A stretch of 64,000 bases of DNA from Salinirussus salinus (GCF_009831455.1 NZ_WOWO01000004.1:248001-312000), one strand, 5' to 3'; counted from the stretch's first letter, positions 16,248-25,646 are shown. Notes: a model not told the origin generated them from the letters alone. Translations and numbers: made by a program.

Positions 16248-17489
16248 CTACGCTCCCTCGTCGCTCGCCAGCCGGTAGGCCGCCTTCGCGTAGGTGTCCG
16301 CGGCGCTGTAGCAATCGTCCCGACTGGTGTACTCGTCCTCGTTGTGGCTCGTGCCGTCCTCGGAGACGGCGAAGACCATCCCCGTGTCCATGACCGCTGT
16401 CATGTGGGTGGCGTCGTGGCCGGCGCCGCTGACCATCCGGAGGCTGTCGTAGCCGCCCGCGTCCGCCGCGTTCTGGACCGCGTCGACACACCCGTCGGCG
16501 AACTCGACGGGCGAGGCGCGCATCCGGTCCTCGAAGCTCCAGTCGACGCCCTCGCGGGCGGCGGCCGCGTCGGCCTCCGCCAGCACGCGCTGGCGCCCCT
16601 CGTCGATAGTGGCGTCGTCGGGGTCCCGGAGGTCCCAGGTGACCGTCACCTCCTCGGGGATCACGTTGATCGAGTCCGGCGCGAGGTCGACCGAGCCGAC
16701 GGTGGCGACGGTCCGCTCGCCGAGCGCACCCGGCACCCGGCGGACGCCGGTCACGAAGTCGCTGGCGGCCACCAGCGCGTCCGACCGGGTGTGCATCGGC
16801 GTCGGCCCCGCGTGGTCGGCCTCCCCCTCGAAGGTGACTGCGCCCCACGAGAAGCCGACGATGCCGGTGACGACGCCGACGTCCGCGCCGGCCGACTCGA
16901 GGTAGGGGCCCTGCTCGATGTGGAGTTCGAGGTAAGCCTCGTACTCCCGCTGTGGCTCTGCGGGTACCTCGCCCCTGTACCCGACCCGTTCCAGTTCCTC
17001 CTCTAGCACTGCGCCCTCGCTGTCGGTCTTGGCGTACTCCTCCTCGATGTCGTGGTCGCTGACCCACACCCCCGACCCCTGCATCGCGGGCTGGAAGCGC
17101 GACCCCTCCTCGTTGGTCCAGTTGACCACCTCGACCGGGTGGGCGGTCTCGACCCCGCGGTCCTCGAGTTCGCGGACGAACTCCAGGGCGGCCACGACGC
17201 CCAGCGCGCCGTCGTAGATACCGCCGTACGGTTGGGAGTCCAGGTGGGAGCCGAGCAGGACCGTTCCGGCGTCGGGGTCTGACCCCTCGCGGTAGCCGAA
17301 GGTATTGCCGAACTCGTCGACGCGGACGTCGAGGCCGAGCTCCTCGAGTTGTTCGACGAACCAGTCCCGGGCCCGGCGGTCGTCCTCGGAGAGCGCCAGG
17401 CGGTGGAGGCCGCCGCCGTCGGTGGCGCCGATCTCCGCTTGCTCCCGCATGGTATCGACGAGCCGCTCGCGGTCGATGGCGAAGTCCAT
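16248..17489 (-). CDS. M20 family Zn-dependent hydrolase (allantoate amidohydrolase / N-carbamoyl-amino-acid hydrolase type)
   Basis: A 413-residue amidase/hydantoinase-carbamoylase of the M20 metallopeptidase fold. Metal ligands are visible in LLGSHLDSQPYGG (His), GIYDGALGV (Asp), WTNEEGSRF (Glu pair), ELHIEQGPYLE (His) and GTSHNEDEY near the C-terminus. VTGIVG and SINVIPEEVTVTWDLR bracket the dimerisation domain. It should remove a carbamoyl or ureido group from a nitrogen compound, linking it to purine or pyrimidine salvage. I chose the ATG at 17489; the frame is open further upstream but there it is antisense to the gamma carbonic anhydrase gene. The substrate is not predictable. Confidence 0.88.
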   Translation of the reverse strand: MDFAIDRERLVDTMREQAEIGATDGGGLHRLALSEDDRRARDWFVEQLEELGLDVRVDEFGNTFGYREGSDPDAGTVLLGSHLDSQPYGGIYDGALGVVAALEFVRELEDRGVETAHPVEVVNWTNEEGSRFQPAMQGSGVWVSDHDIEEEYAKTDSEGAVLEEELERVGYRGEVPAEPQREYEAYLELHIEQGPYLESAGADVGVVTGIVGFSWGAVTFEGEADHAGPTPMHTRSDALVAASDFVTGVRRVPGALGERTVATVGSVDLAPDSINVIPEEVTVTWDLRDPDDATIDEGRQRVLAEADAAAAREGVDWSFEDRMRASPVEFADGCVDAVQNAADAGGYDSLRMVSGAGHDATHMTAVMDTGMVFAVSEDGTSHNEDEYTSRDDCYSAADTYAKAAYRLASDEGA

Positions 17490-17607
17490 GGCTCCCGTCC
17501 AGTGGCCACCCACAAAGAGATTGGTGCGCACCGGGGGAGCGGACGGCGCCGCGCGCACGACGGCTGGCAGGGGTAGATTCAAGCCCCGGCTCCTGCAGTA
17601 CGGGGAC

Positions 17608-18108
17608 GTGATACGGAGCTTCGAGGGAACGGAACCGCAGGTCGCGGAGTCGGCCCACGTCCACGAGGCGGCGTACGTCGCTGGCGACGTCGTGGTCGAG
17701 GAGGATGCGAGCGTCTGGCCCAACGCCACCATCCGCGGGGACGCCGGCCGGGTCGTCGTCGGCGAGGGGTCGAACCTCCAGGACAACGCCGTCATGCACG
17801 AGGGCGGCGAGCTCGGCCCGGACGTCACCGTCGGCCACAGCGCCATCGTCCACGCCGCCTACGTCGCCGAGGGGGCGCTGGTGGGGATGAACGCCGTCGT
17901 CCTGAACGACGCCCACATCGGCGAGCGTGCCGTCGTCGGCGCGGGCGCGGTCGTCACCGAGGGGACCGACGTTCCGCCGGAGACGCTGGTCACCGGTGCG
18001 CCCGCCACCGTCAAGACCGAACTGGAGGACCCGCCGGGAGCGGAGTCGGCCGAGCACTACGCCGAACTCGCGAAGCGCTACGAGGAGACGTCCGAGCGCC
18101 TGGATTGA
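17608..18108 (+). CDS. Gamma carbonic anhydrase family protein (left-handed beta-helix)
   Basis: A 166-residue hexapeptide-repeat protein of the gamma-carbonic anhydrase/YrdA group. The repeats give a left-handed beta helix (VHEAAYVAGDVVVEEDASVW and following turns). The three His ligands expected for a metal are in NAVMHEGG, VGHSAIVHAA (two). RGDAGRVVVGEGSNLQDN carries the conserved Arg, Asp and Gln. Family members hydrate CO2 or are inactive homologues. The start is GTG at 17608; no better ATG precedes the conserved IRSFEGTEP. It diverges from the carbamoylase gene. Confidence 0.86.
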   Translation: MIRSFEGTEPQVAESAHVHEAAYVAGDVVVEEDASVWPNATIRGDAGRVVVGEGSNLQDNAVMHEGGELGPDVTVGHSAIVHAAYVAEGALVGMNAVVLNDAHIGERAVVGAGAVVTEGTDVPPETLVTGAPATVKTELEDPPGAESAEHYAELAKRYEETSERLD

Positions 18109-18127
18109 ACGAAGAGAGCGGTCGCAG

Positions 18128-19366
18128 TCAGCTCCCGCCCAGGTCGGGCTCGGGGACGAAAAACGCCAGCGCCGCCCCCGCGAGTCCGAGCGCCAGCGCC
18201 GCGCCGAACGCGACGGAGTAGCCCGCCCTCGCGATGAGGAGGCCGCCGACCGGCGGCGCGACGAAGCCGCCGAAGGTGGCCATACTGGTAGTAAAGGCGA
18301 CCCCCGTGGCGGCGACGGCGGGGTCGGCGGTCTCGCGGGCCAGCGGGTACGCCAGGCCGAGGCCGAGCTGGAGAAAGAGGCCGGCCACCAGCAGGGCGAG
18401 CAGGAGAACCGCGACCGTGTCGGCGAGGACGACCACGAAGACTGCCGGGGCCGAGACGGCGAAGGCGAGCAGGACGACCGGCCGGCGGCGGTGGCCGAAC
18501 AGCCGGTCGGAGACCGCGCCGCTACCTGCCCGCGCGACCGCGCCGACTGCCGGGAAGAAGGCCGCGAGTAGCCCGCCCTCCGCCAGCGAGACGCCGACGA
18601 CCTCCGAGAGGTAGGTCGGGACCCAGCTGGTGACGAAGGCGTACAGCGAGAAGCCGACGAAGGCGACCAGCGCGACCGTCCAGACGGTGGCCGTGGTGAA
18701 CAGCTCCCGGAAGTCGGCCAGCCGGGCGGTCGCGGTGTCCTCGACGGAGATATCGAGCCGGCGGCTGGTGACCCAGAACAGGGCGCAGCCGACCGCCGCC
18801 GGGGCCGCGTAGACCGCGAAGATGGCCGCCCAGCCGAAGCGCTCGGCGACGAGGGGGCCGGTGAGCAGGCCGACCGCGAACCCGGCCGCGGGGCCGCCGC
18901 TGAAGACGCCGACGGCGGTGGCCTGTCGCGCGGGGTCGAACGCCCGGCCGATGATGTTCACGCCGGCCGTCCAGATGGCCGCCGTGACGGGGGCGGCGAG
19001 CCCCCGCGAGAGCATCAGCGTCCAGAAGTTACCGTCCGCGGCCGCCCGCCAGCTCCAGGCGTAGAGGGCGAGGATGGCGAGCGTGGCGGCGACGACCGCC
19101 CGGCGGTTGTCGACCCGGTCGATCAGCATGCCCACGGGCACGCCCAGCAGCATCTGTGCGCCGAACATGACGCTGACGAGCAGGCCCGCGGTCGCGGGGC
19201 CGAGCGCGAGCTGCTCGCGGATGACGGGGAGCACGCCCGCCGGGACGATGTAGTAGGCGTTGACCGCGGCGATCAACACTCCGAGCCCGAGGACGACGTC
19301 CCAGGGACCGCCGAGCCGCGAGCGGAGCCGGGCCGTCGGTCCGTCGGCAGCCGGGGTCCGGCTCAC
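18128..19366 (-). CDS. MFS transporter
   Basis: A 412-residue major facilitator with about twelve hydrophobic segments. Between helices 2 and 3 is the MFS signature region GVPVGMLIDRVDNRRAVV, and the mid-protein loop carries SDRLFGHRRRPVV. The first helix (LGVLIAAVNAYYIVPAGVLP) resembles nitrate/sugar-phosphate-like or dicarboxylate MFS members, but the substrate is unclear. The start is a GTG overlapping the stop of the upstream CoA-transferase by 4 bases (GTGA). The two are translationally coupled, suggesting that the transporter imports the acid that the transferase activates. Confidence 0.87.
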   Translation of the reverse strand: MSRTPAADGPTARLRSRLGGPWDVVLGLGVLIAAVNAYYIVPAGVLPVIREQLALGPATAGLLVSVMFGAQMLLGVPVGMLIDRVDNRRAVVAATLAILALYAWSWRAAADGNFWTLMLSRGLAAPVTAAIWTAGVNIIGRAFDPARQATAVGVFSGGPAAGFAVGLLTGPLVAERFGWAAIFAVYAAPAAVGCALFWVTSRRLDISVEDTATARLADFRELFTTATVWTVALVAFVGFSLYAFVTSWVPTYLSEVVGVSLAEGGLLAAFFPAVGAVARAGSGAVSDRLFGHRRRPVVLLAFAVSAPAVFVVVLADTVAVLLLALLVAGLFLQLGLGLAYPLARETADPAVAATGVAFTTSMATFGGFVAPPVGGLLIARAGYSVAFGAALALGLAGAALAFFVPEPDLGGS

Positions 19367-20550
19367 TCGTCGGCGACGACCGCGCCCGCCTCGACCAGCG
19401 CCTCGACTTCCGCTTCGGTGTAGCCCCGCTCCCGGAGCACCTCCCGGGTGTGCTCGCCGAGCTCTGGTGTTTGGCCCTCGAACTCGGGGACCCACTCGGT
19501 CGTCCGGACGGGAAGGCGGACCGCCCGTGCGGGCTCGTCGGTCTCGAGGTTGTAGACGTCGACGAGCATCTCGCGGGCCTCGACGTGGGGGTCCTCGTCG
19601 ACCAGCTCGGCGACGTCCCGGCGCGGGCCCGCGGGCACGCCCGCCTCGGTCAGCAGGTCGACCAGGTCGTCGCGCTCGTACTCCCGGAAGGTCGCCTCCA
19701 GTTCCTCCCGCAGTGCGTCGCCGTGGTCGTCGCGTTTCGCGTTGGTCTCGAAGCGCGGGTCTTCCAGCAGGTCCTCGCGGTCGATGGCCCGGGCGGTCCG
19801 CTCCCAGAGCATGTCGTTGACCGCACAGAGATAGAACGGTTCGTCGCCGGCGGCGTGGTAGATGTCGTTTGGCGAGAGGCCGCCGAAGGAGGTGCCGTGG
19901 CGGGTGGCCACCTCGCCGGTCTCGGCGTACTTGGCGGCCCAGTAGCCCATCCAGCCCGCGGCGACGTCGAACAGCGAGATGTCGACGTGGGCCCCCTCGC
20001 CGGTGCGCGCGGCCTCGTGCAACGCCGCTGAGGTCATGAACGCGGCGTTGGCGCCGGTCGCGCAGTCGATGACGCTCGCGCCGATCCGGACGGGTGGGCG
20101 GTCGGGGTAGCCGATGACGGACATCAGCCCGCTCATCGCCTGGATCACGGGGTCGTAGGCCGGGAAGTCGGCGTAGGGGCCGTCCTGGCCGAAGCCGGTG
20201 ACGGAGGTGTAGACCACCTCCGGGTTGTGCTCTTTGACGGACTCGTAGTCGATTCCGAACTTCTCGGTGACGCCGGGCCGGAAGGACTCGACGACGACGT
20301 CGGCGCTGTGGGCAAGCTCCTGGACGAGCTCCTGACCCTCGTCGCTTTTGAGGTCGACTGCGAGGCTGCGCTTGCCGTCGGTGTTGAACGTGGCGAACAT
20401 CGACCCGCCGATGAGGTCCCGGAAGGCGTCGCCGCCCGGCGGTTCGACCTTGACGACGTTGGCGCCCAGCGTGGCCAGCCGCTGCGTGCAGGCCGGGCCG
20501 GCGATGGACTGTGTCAGGTCGAGGACGTCCACGTCGGTGAACGGTTGCAT
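19363..20550 (-). CDS. Class III (CaiB/BaiF family) CoA transferase
   Basis: A 395-residue CaiB/BaiF CoA transferase that moves CoA between carboxylic acids. The N-terminus DVDVLDLTQSIAGPACTQ and GANVVKVEPPGGD is typical. The catalytic Asp is expected in the region VIDCATGANAAF near residue 165-170. KRSLAVDLKSDEGQEL and GYPDRPPVRIG are further family marks. Its stop overlaps the GTG of the MFS gene, so the two form an operon. The acid could be one imported by that transporter; this is inference. The ATG at 20550 is the family-length start. Confidence 0.88.
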   Translation of the reverse strand: MQPFTDVDVLDLTQSIAGPACTQRLATLGANVVKVEPPGGDAFRDLIGGSMFATFNTDGKRSLAVDLKSDEGQELVQELAHSADVVVESFRPGVTEKFGIDYESVKEHNPEVVYTSVTGFGQDGPYADFPAYDPVIQAMSGLMSVIGYPDRPPVRIGASVIDCATGANAAFMTSAALHEAARTGEGAHVDISLFDVAAGWMGYWAAKYAETGEVATRHGTSFGGLSPNDIYHAAGDEPFYLCAVNDMLWERTARAIDREDLLEDPRFETNAKRDDHGDALREELEATFREYERDDLVDLLTEAGVPAGPRRDVAELVDEDPHVEAREMLVDVYNLETDEPARAVRLPVRTTEWVPEFEGQTPELGEHTREVLRERGYTEAEVEALVEAGAVVADE

Positions 20551-20686
20551 GCGCCGGGATGCGCCCGTCCCCCACAAAACGGTTCCGACGCGCGTGGATG
20601 CAGTGTCTGAGTCGGGCTCGGAACGTCGGGGTCGAGAGCCCCGAAAGGTGCAGTCTCGCCGCACAGGCAGACGGCTAAACGGATGT

Positions 20687-20894
20687 GGCGCGCGCTGTCG
20701 CGGCGGCGCTGCCGCGACAGCCGGCGTGCGAGGGATGAGTGACCGACCGTAGGGAGGGAACGAATCGGTTGGGGAGGTATGTGGCCCCGGGTGGGACTGA
20801 AAGGGGCTGCCCGATCGGCGAGCGAGACGACGCAAGCACCGCAGTGAAACGAGGAGCGCAGCGAGTCGCAGCCGCCGAGCGGGCAGGGGCTTTC
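20687..20894 (+). repeat. Dispersed structured element, copy B
   Basis: A 208-nt copy of the element also found at 7102-7308 and 28624-28908. Hairpin I is an 11-bp perfect stem, GCTGTCGCGGC / GCCGCGACAGC. The conserved core lies at 20762-20807. The closing stem CTGCCCGATCGGC (20807-20819) pairs with GCCGAGCGGGCAG (20874-20886), 12 of 13 positions. GGGGCTTTC ends it. A further perfect 12-bp inverted repeat, CGAAAGGTGCAG (20642-20653) with CTGCACCTTTCG (20894-20905), encloses the whole copy. Its end is 102 nt before the gpmI ATG. This fills most of the 446-base gap between the CoA-transferase gene and gpmI. Confidence 0.8.
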
Positions 20895-20996
20895 TGCACC
20901 TTTCGTTCGTAACCGTTCCACTGAACCGGACCGCACGAAGTCACTCAGAGCGCGGCGTTTCGAAAGCGTCGTAGGCCCCGACCGCGAGAGTGGAGT

Positions 20997-22544
20997 ATGG
21001 ACGTCGGGCTGGTCATTCTGGACGGGTGGGGGCTGAACCCCGACCCCGAACGGGACGCGGTGGCGGCCGCCGACACGCCCACGATGGACCGCTACCGCGA
21101 GCAGGGAGCATACGGCACGCTCGAAACGCATGGCCGCCGGGTCGGACTCCCCGAGGGACAGATGGGCAACAGCGAGGTCGGTCACCTCACGATCGGCGCC
21201 GGCCGCGTCGTCACACAGGAGTCCGCCCGGGTCACGGACGCCATCCGGGTGTGGCGCGAGGGGGGCGGCGAGACGGAGGCGGGCGACCCGCCGCTGGACG
21301 AGAACCCGGCCATCCGGGAGGTCATCGAGTACGCGACCGACAGCGGCGGCCGGGTCCACCTCCTCGGGCTGATAAGCGACGGCGGGGTCCACTCCTACCA
21401 GGACCACGTCCACGCGCTGGTCGACCTGGTGAGCGACGCCGGCCTCGAACCGGTCGTCCACGCCTTCACCGACGGCCGGGACACTGCACCGAAAAGCGGC
21501 GTCGACTTCCTCGCTGACCTGGAGCGCCACGTCGAGGATGCGGGCGGGAGGGTCGCGACGGTCACGGGGCGGTACTACGCGATGGACAGAGACGAGAACT
21601 GGGAGCGCACGGGCCGCGCCTACCGGGCTGTCGTCGACCGCGAGGCCGACCACGCGGCACCCTCGGCCGTGGCGGCCGTCGAAGCCGCCTACGACCGCGG
21701 GGAGACCGACGAGTTCGTCGAGCCCACAGTCGTGGAGAGCGGCCCCGCGCTCGTCGAGGGCGACGGCGCGGTGTTCTGCAACTTCCGGGCCGACCGGGCC
21801 CGCCAGCTCACCCGGATGCTCGCGGACATCGAGCCCGACTGGGAGCTCCCGACCGACCCGCCCCCGGTGGCGCTGGTGACGATGACCGAGTACGACCGGA
21901 CCTTCGACCTCCCCGTCGCCTTCCCGCCGAACGCGCCCGAGGACACGCTGGGCGAGGTGCTCGCCGAGGCCGGCCGCAGCCAGCTCCGGCTCGCCGAGAC
22001 CGAGAAGTACGCCCACGTCACCTACTTTCTGAACGGGGGACGGGAGGTCGAGTTCCCCGGCGAGGTCCGGCGGATCGTCGCGAGTCCGGACGTCCCGACC
22101 TACGACCGGCAGCCGGAGATGAGCGCGCCGGAGGTGACCGACACCGCTATCGACGTCATCGGGCGCGAGGACCCCGACGCCGCTATAATCAACTACGCCA
22201 ACGCCGACATGGTCGGCCACACCGGCGACTTCGAGGCCGCGGTCGCCGCCGTCGAGGCCGTCGACGCGCAGCTGGCGCGGCTGGTCGACGCGATGCAGGC
22301 CGCCGGCGCACACGTCATCGTGACGGCCGACCACGGCAACGCCGACGAGATGGGCACCCCGGAAGCGCCACACACCGCCCACACCACGAACCCCGTCCCC
22401 GTCGTCTACCTGGCTCCCGACGGGACCTCGGGCGGCCGCCGCATCCGCGAGGGCGGGACGCTCGCGGATGTCGCGCCCACAGTACTGGAACTGCTGGGGA
22501 TCGCGAAGCCGCCGGCGATGACCGGCGAGTCGCTGCTGGAGTGA
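20997..22544 (+). CDS. gpmI: 2,3-bisphosphoglycerate-independent phosphoglycerate mutase
   Basis: A 515-residue metal-dependent mutase of the alkaline phosphatase superfamily that interconverts 3- and 2-phosphoglycerate in glycolysis and gluconeogenesis. The N-terminus DVGLVILDGWGLNP is diagnostic. The catalytic Ser is in QMGNSEVGHLTIGAG. FTDGRDTAPKS, NFRADRARQLTRML, NYANADMVGHTGD and VTADHGNADEM supply metal and substrate ligands. The length is standard for the bacterial-type GpmI. It overlaps truA by 4 bases (GTGA), and copy B of the structured element lies 102 nt upstream. Confidence 0.95.
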   Translation: MDVGLVILDGWGLNPDPERDAVAAADTPTMDRYREQGAYGTLETHGRRVGLPEGQMGNSEVGHLTIGAGRVVTQESARVTDAIRVWREGGGETEAGDPPLDENPAIREVIEYATDSGGRVHLLGLISDGGVHSYQDHVHALVDLVSDAGLEPVVHAFTDGRDTAPKSGVDFLADLERHVEDAGGRVATVTGRYYAMDRDENWERTGRAYRAVVDREADHAAPSAVAAVEAAYDRGETDEFVEPTVVESGPALVEGDGAVFCNFRADRARQLTRMLADIEPDWELPTDPPPVALVTMTEYDRTFDLPVAFPPNAPEDTLGEVLAEAGRSQLRLAETEKYAHVTYFLNGGREVEFPGEVRRIVASPDVPTYDRQPEMSAPEVTDTAIDVIGREDPDAAIINYANADMVGHTGDFEAAVAAVEAVDAQLARLVDAMQAAGAHVIVTADHGNADEMGTPEAPHTAHTTNPVPVVYLAPDGTSGGRRIREGGTLADVAPTVLELLGIAKPPAMTGESLLE

Positions 22545-23404
22545 GTGCCGTGGGGGAGTCCACCGGCCGGCGCCGCGACGACGGCGACGAAACCGACAGA
22601 CGGGCCTACCGCGTCGCCTACGACGGCCGGGCCTACCACGGCTTCCAGCGCCAGCCGGACGTGCCGACCGTCGAGGACGCGCTGCTCGATGCGCTCCGGG
22701 CGCTCGATGTTTGCCCGGGAGACGGAACACCACCGGGGTGGGCGGCGGCCGGCCGGACCGACGCCGGGGTGTCGGCGCTCGCACAGACCGTGGCCTTCGA
22801 CGCCCCGGCGTGGCTGTCACCCGCCGCGTTCACGAGCGAACTGCCCGCGGACGTGTGGGTCTGGGCCGACGCCGCGGCGCCCGCGGACTTTCACGCTACC
22901 CACGACGCCACGAGCCGGGCGTACACCTACCACCTCCACGCACCCGCAGATGAGGTCGACGACGCCCGCGCCCGCGGGACGCTGGCGGAACTCGCCGGCG
23001 AACACGACTTCCACAACCTCACGCCCGACGACGAGGGAACCGTCCGGGACCTGGAGACGGACCTCGAGCGCGAGGGCGAATTCCTCCGTCTGCGGCTCCG
23101 GGCGAGTGGCTTTCCCCGCCAGCTCGTCCGCCGGGTCGTCTCGCTGGTCGCCGAATTCGGGCGCGGGACGCCCTCCGGGGACCGCCTGGAGCGGGTCCTC
23201 TCCCCGGAGCCGCTGTCTGGGCCGGAGGGCGTGCCGCCCGCACCCGCGGAGCCGCTCGTGCTGACGGAGGTGTCGTACTCTGTTTCCTTCGAGGGAAACA
23301 ATCGCGTGCTGTCGGAGGCCCGGGAGTGGTTCGAGGCCCGTCGCGTGGAGGGGGCGACGCTGGCGCGGGTGAGTGCGACGATCGGTAGCTCGCTGCCGGA
23401 GTGA
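22541..23404 (+). CDS. truA: tRNA pseudouridine synthase A
   Basis: A 287-residue TruA-family enzyme that forms pseudouridine at positions 38-40 of tRNA anticodon arms. The early motif YRVAYDGRAYHGFQRQP is conserved. The catalytic Asp74 is in AAGRTDAGVSAL. FHATHDATSRAYTYHL and FLRLRLRASGFPRQLVRR are typical downstream motifs. The start is a GTG overlapping the gpmI stop; the first 20 residues are charged and poorly conserved, so a later start is possible. Coupling with gpmI is positional only. Confidence 0.93.
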   Translation: MSAVGESTGRRRDDGDETDRRAYRVAYDGRAYHGFQRQPDVPTVEDALLDALRALDVCPGDGTPPGWAAAGRTDAGVSALAQTVAFDAPAWLSPAAFTSELPADVWVWADAAAPADFHATHDATSRAYTYHLHAPADEVDDARARGTLAELAGEHDFHNLTPDDEGTVRDLETDLEREGEFLRLRLRASGFPRQLVRRVVSLVAEFGRGTPSGDRLERVLSPEPLSGPEGVPPAPAEPLVLTEVSYSVSFEGNNRVLSEAREWFEARRVEGATLARVSATIGSSLPE

Positions 23405-23486
23405 CCTCTCCGCAGAGTACGACCCGCTCCCGGCAGCAGCCCCCGCTCCGACGTATCTGGAAAGCTTCAACCGTTATGCGAGCGAC

Positions 23487-25376
23487 ATGTGGGATATGGA
23501 CGACGTTGATGACGTACTCGAGGAACTCGCGAGCCTCCCGACGATGGTCCACGCGACCGCCTCGCCGGACGGGGACGAGGTCGCGCTGTACTACGACATC
23601 ACGGGCCGCAACGAGCTCCACGTGCTGGACGTCGAGACGGGCGAACTCGGGCAGTGGAGCGACGGCGAGGTACCCCGCAACGCCCGCTGGCACGTCGACT
23701 GGGACGAGGGCGGCGACCGGGTGTACTTCCACCTCGACGAGGCCGGCGACGAGCAAAACGACGTCTACGCCGTCGACCGCGACGGGGGCGTCGAGCCGGT
23801 CGTCGAGATGGAGGGTCAGACGTACGTCGTGGACACCGCCGAAGACGCGCTGCTGCTGGGCTCGAATCGGGACGGCCAGCTCAACCTCTTCCGACACGAA
23901 CTCGGCGGCGAGACCGCCAAGATCACCGACTACGAACGCGCGGTATGGGCTGCCGTGCTCTCGCCGGAGGGCGACCGGGTCGCCTACGCGACCAACGAGA
24001 CCGACGACTTCGACAACCGCGACACCTACGTAGCCGACGCCGACGGCTCGAACGCCCGCGTCCTCGACGTCGGCGACCTCGGTGCGGAGACCAGCCCCGT
24101 CGACTGGTCCCCCGAGGGCGACCGGCTCCTCCTCGCGGACAACAGCCCGGACCTCGGGCGGATCGGGGTCTACGACCTCGAGAGCGAGTCTGTCCGGTGG
24201 CTCGGCGACGGCGAGTACGAGGAGACCCCCGAGGCGTTCATGCCCGACGGGGACCGCGTGGTCGGCACCCGGACCCGCGACGCGCTGACCGTCCCCGTCG
24301 TCTACGACCTGAAAACCGGCGAGAGTCGGGAGTTCGACCTCCCCGAGGGCGTCGCGGAGTTCGGGATGGCCGGCGAGAGCGTCCTCGGCGCGGACCGGGT
24401 CCTCCTGACCCACACGACGCCGACGACCCGGCCGACGCTCCTGGCCTACGACCTGAGGTCCGACGAGACCGAGACGCTCCTTGAGCCGGAGTACGGCCCC
24501 TTCGAGCCCGACGACTTCGCGGACGCCGAGTACTTCACTGTCACCTCCGACGGCGTGCCCGGGACCCGGCAGGCGGCCGTCGGGCACGACCCCTACGAGG
24601 AGCTGGAGGTCGGCGCCCTCCTCTATGACTCCGGGGAGCGACCCTCGCCGCTCGTCGTGAACCCCCACGGCGGCCCGCGGGCCCGCGACGAGATGCGCTT
24701 TGACCTCTACACCCAGGTGCTCGCCGCGCGGGGCTTCTCGGTGCTGCAGGTGAACTACCGCGGGTCGACGGGACGGGGACGCGAGTTCGTCCGCGCGCTT
24801 GACGAGGACTGGGGCGGCGCCGAGCAGGGCGACGTGGCGGCCGCCGCCGAGCACGTCCTCGGGGAGTACGACTGGCTCGACGGGGACCGCGTCGCCGTCT
24901 TCGGCGGCTCCTACGGTGGCTACTCGGCGTACTGGCAGCTCGTCCAGTATCCCGACCTCTACGACGCCGGCGTGGCGTGGATCGGGCTGACCGACCTCGC
25001 GGACCAGTTCGAGAACACGATGCCCCACTACCGGACGGAGCTGATGGAGAAGTACCTCGGGACGCCCGAGGAGCACCCCGACCTCTACGAGGAGCGCTCG
25101 CCGGTTACCCACGCCGACAACCTCGCGGCGCCGCTGTTGATGGTCCACGGCGTCAACGACCGCCGGGTGCCCGTCTCCCAGGCCCGCATCTTCCGGGAAC
25201 GGCTGGAGGAACTCGGATACCGGGAAGGCGAGGACGGCGACTTCGAGTACCGCGAACTCGGCGAGGAGGGCCACGCCTCCTCCGACCAGGAACAGAAGCT
25301 GCGGATGTTCCGCCTGCTCGACGACTTCCTGCAACGGCGGGTCGGAACCCCCAGGGTCGCCGAGGCCGACGACTGA
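23487..25376 (+). CDS. S9 family (prolyl oligopeptidase) serine peptidase
   Basis: A 629-residue enzyme with an N-terminal beta-propeller (repeats such as VALYYDITGRNELHVLDVE and VAYATNETDDF) and a C-terminal alpha/beta-hydrolase domain. The nucleophile is Ser475 in VFGGSYGGYSAYW, the acid is in GVNDRRVPVSQ, and the His is in EEGHASSDQE. It should act as an oligopeptidase or acylaminoacyl-peptidase in the cytoplasm; no signal peptide is seen. The ATG at 23487 is preferred; a second at 23496 is equally possible. The upstream open frame overlaps truA and is not used. Confidence 0.9.
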   Translation: MWDMDDVDDVLEELASLPTMVHATASPDGDEVALYYDITGRNELHVLDVETGELGQWSDGEVPRNARWHVDWDEGGDRVYFHLDEAGDEQNDVYAVDRDGGVEPVVEMEGQTYVVDTAEDALLLGSNRDGQLNLFRHELGGETAKITDYERAVWAAVLSPEGDRVAYATNETDDFDNRDTYVADADGSNARVLDVGDLGAETSPVDWSPEGDRLLLADNSPDLGRIGVYDLESESVRWLGDGEYEETPEAFMPDGDRVVGTRTRDALTVPVVYDLKTGESREFDLPEGVAEFGMAGESVLGADRVLLTHTTPTTRPTLLAYDLRSDETETLLEPEYGPFEPDDFADAEYFTVTSDGVPGTRQAAVGHDPYEELEVGALLYDSGERPSPLVVNPHGGPRARDEMRFDLYTQVLAARGFSVLQVNYRGSTGRGREFVRALDEDWGGAEQGDVAAAAEHVLGEYDWLDGDRVAVFGGSYGGYSAYWQLVQYPDLYDAGVAWIGLTDLADQFENTMPHYRTELMEKYLGTPEEHPDLYEERSPVTHADNLAAPLLMVHGVNDRRVPVSQARIFRERLEELGYREGEDGDFEYRELGEEGHASSDQEQKLRMFRLLDDFLQRRVGTPRVAEADD

Positions 25377-25646
25377 CTACTCCCCGGTGTTCTGACTCTC
25401 GCTACTCGTGGTCTCGCCGTCGGTGGGTTCGAACCAGCGGGCGGCGCCGGCGAGCAGACTCACCGTCAGGTAGCCGAACGCGACCAGCGCGACCGTCCAC
25501 GTGAACAGTATCGCGACGAAATCCGGGACGACGGGGTTGTCGTAGTCGCTGACGAGCCGGTCGAGGTACAGCACCGCGAACGCGAGCAGGACGGTCAGGG
25601 TGGCACCGACCCGTCTGACCGTCCGCTGGAGGGCACTCGAGGGCAC
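25377..25646 (-). CDS. Small two-helix membrane protein, unknown
   Basis: An 89-residue protein with two hydrophobic segments (LTVLLAFAVLYLDRLV and FVAILFTWTVALVAFGYLTV) and an acidic, Ser/Thr-rich tail. The start is a GTG at 25646. It is supported by a TATA-like TATTTACTC about 27 bases upstream on the minus strand, so the gene is probably real and leaderless. It converges on the S9 peptidase with adjoining stop codons (0 bases between them). I do not recognise the family. Confidence 0.6.
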   Translation of the reverse strand: MPSSALQRTVRRVGATLTVLLAFAVLYLDRLVSDYDNPVVPDFVAILFTWTVALVAFGYLTVSLLAGAARWFEPTDGETTSSESQNTGE

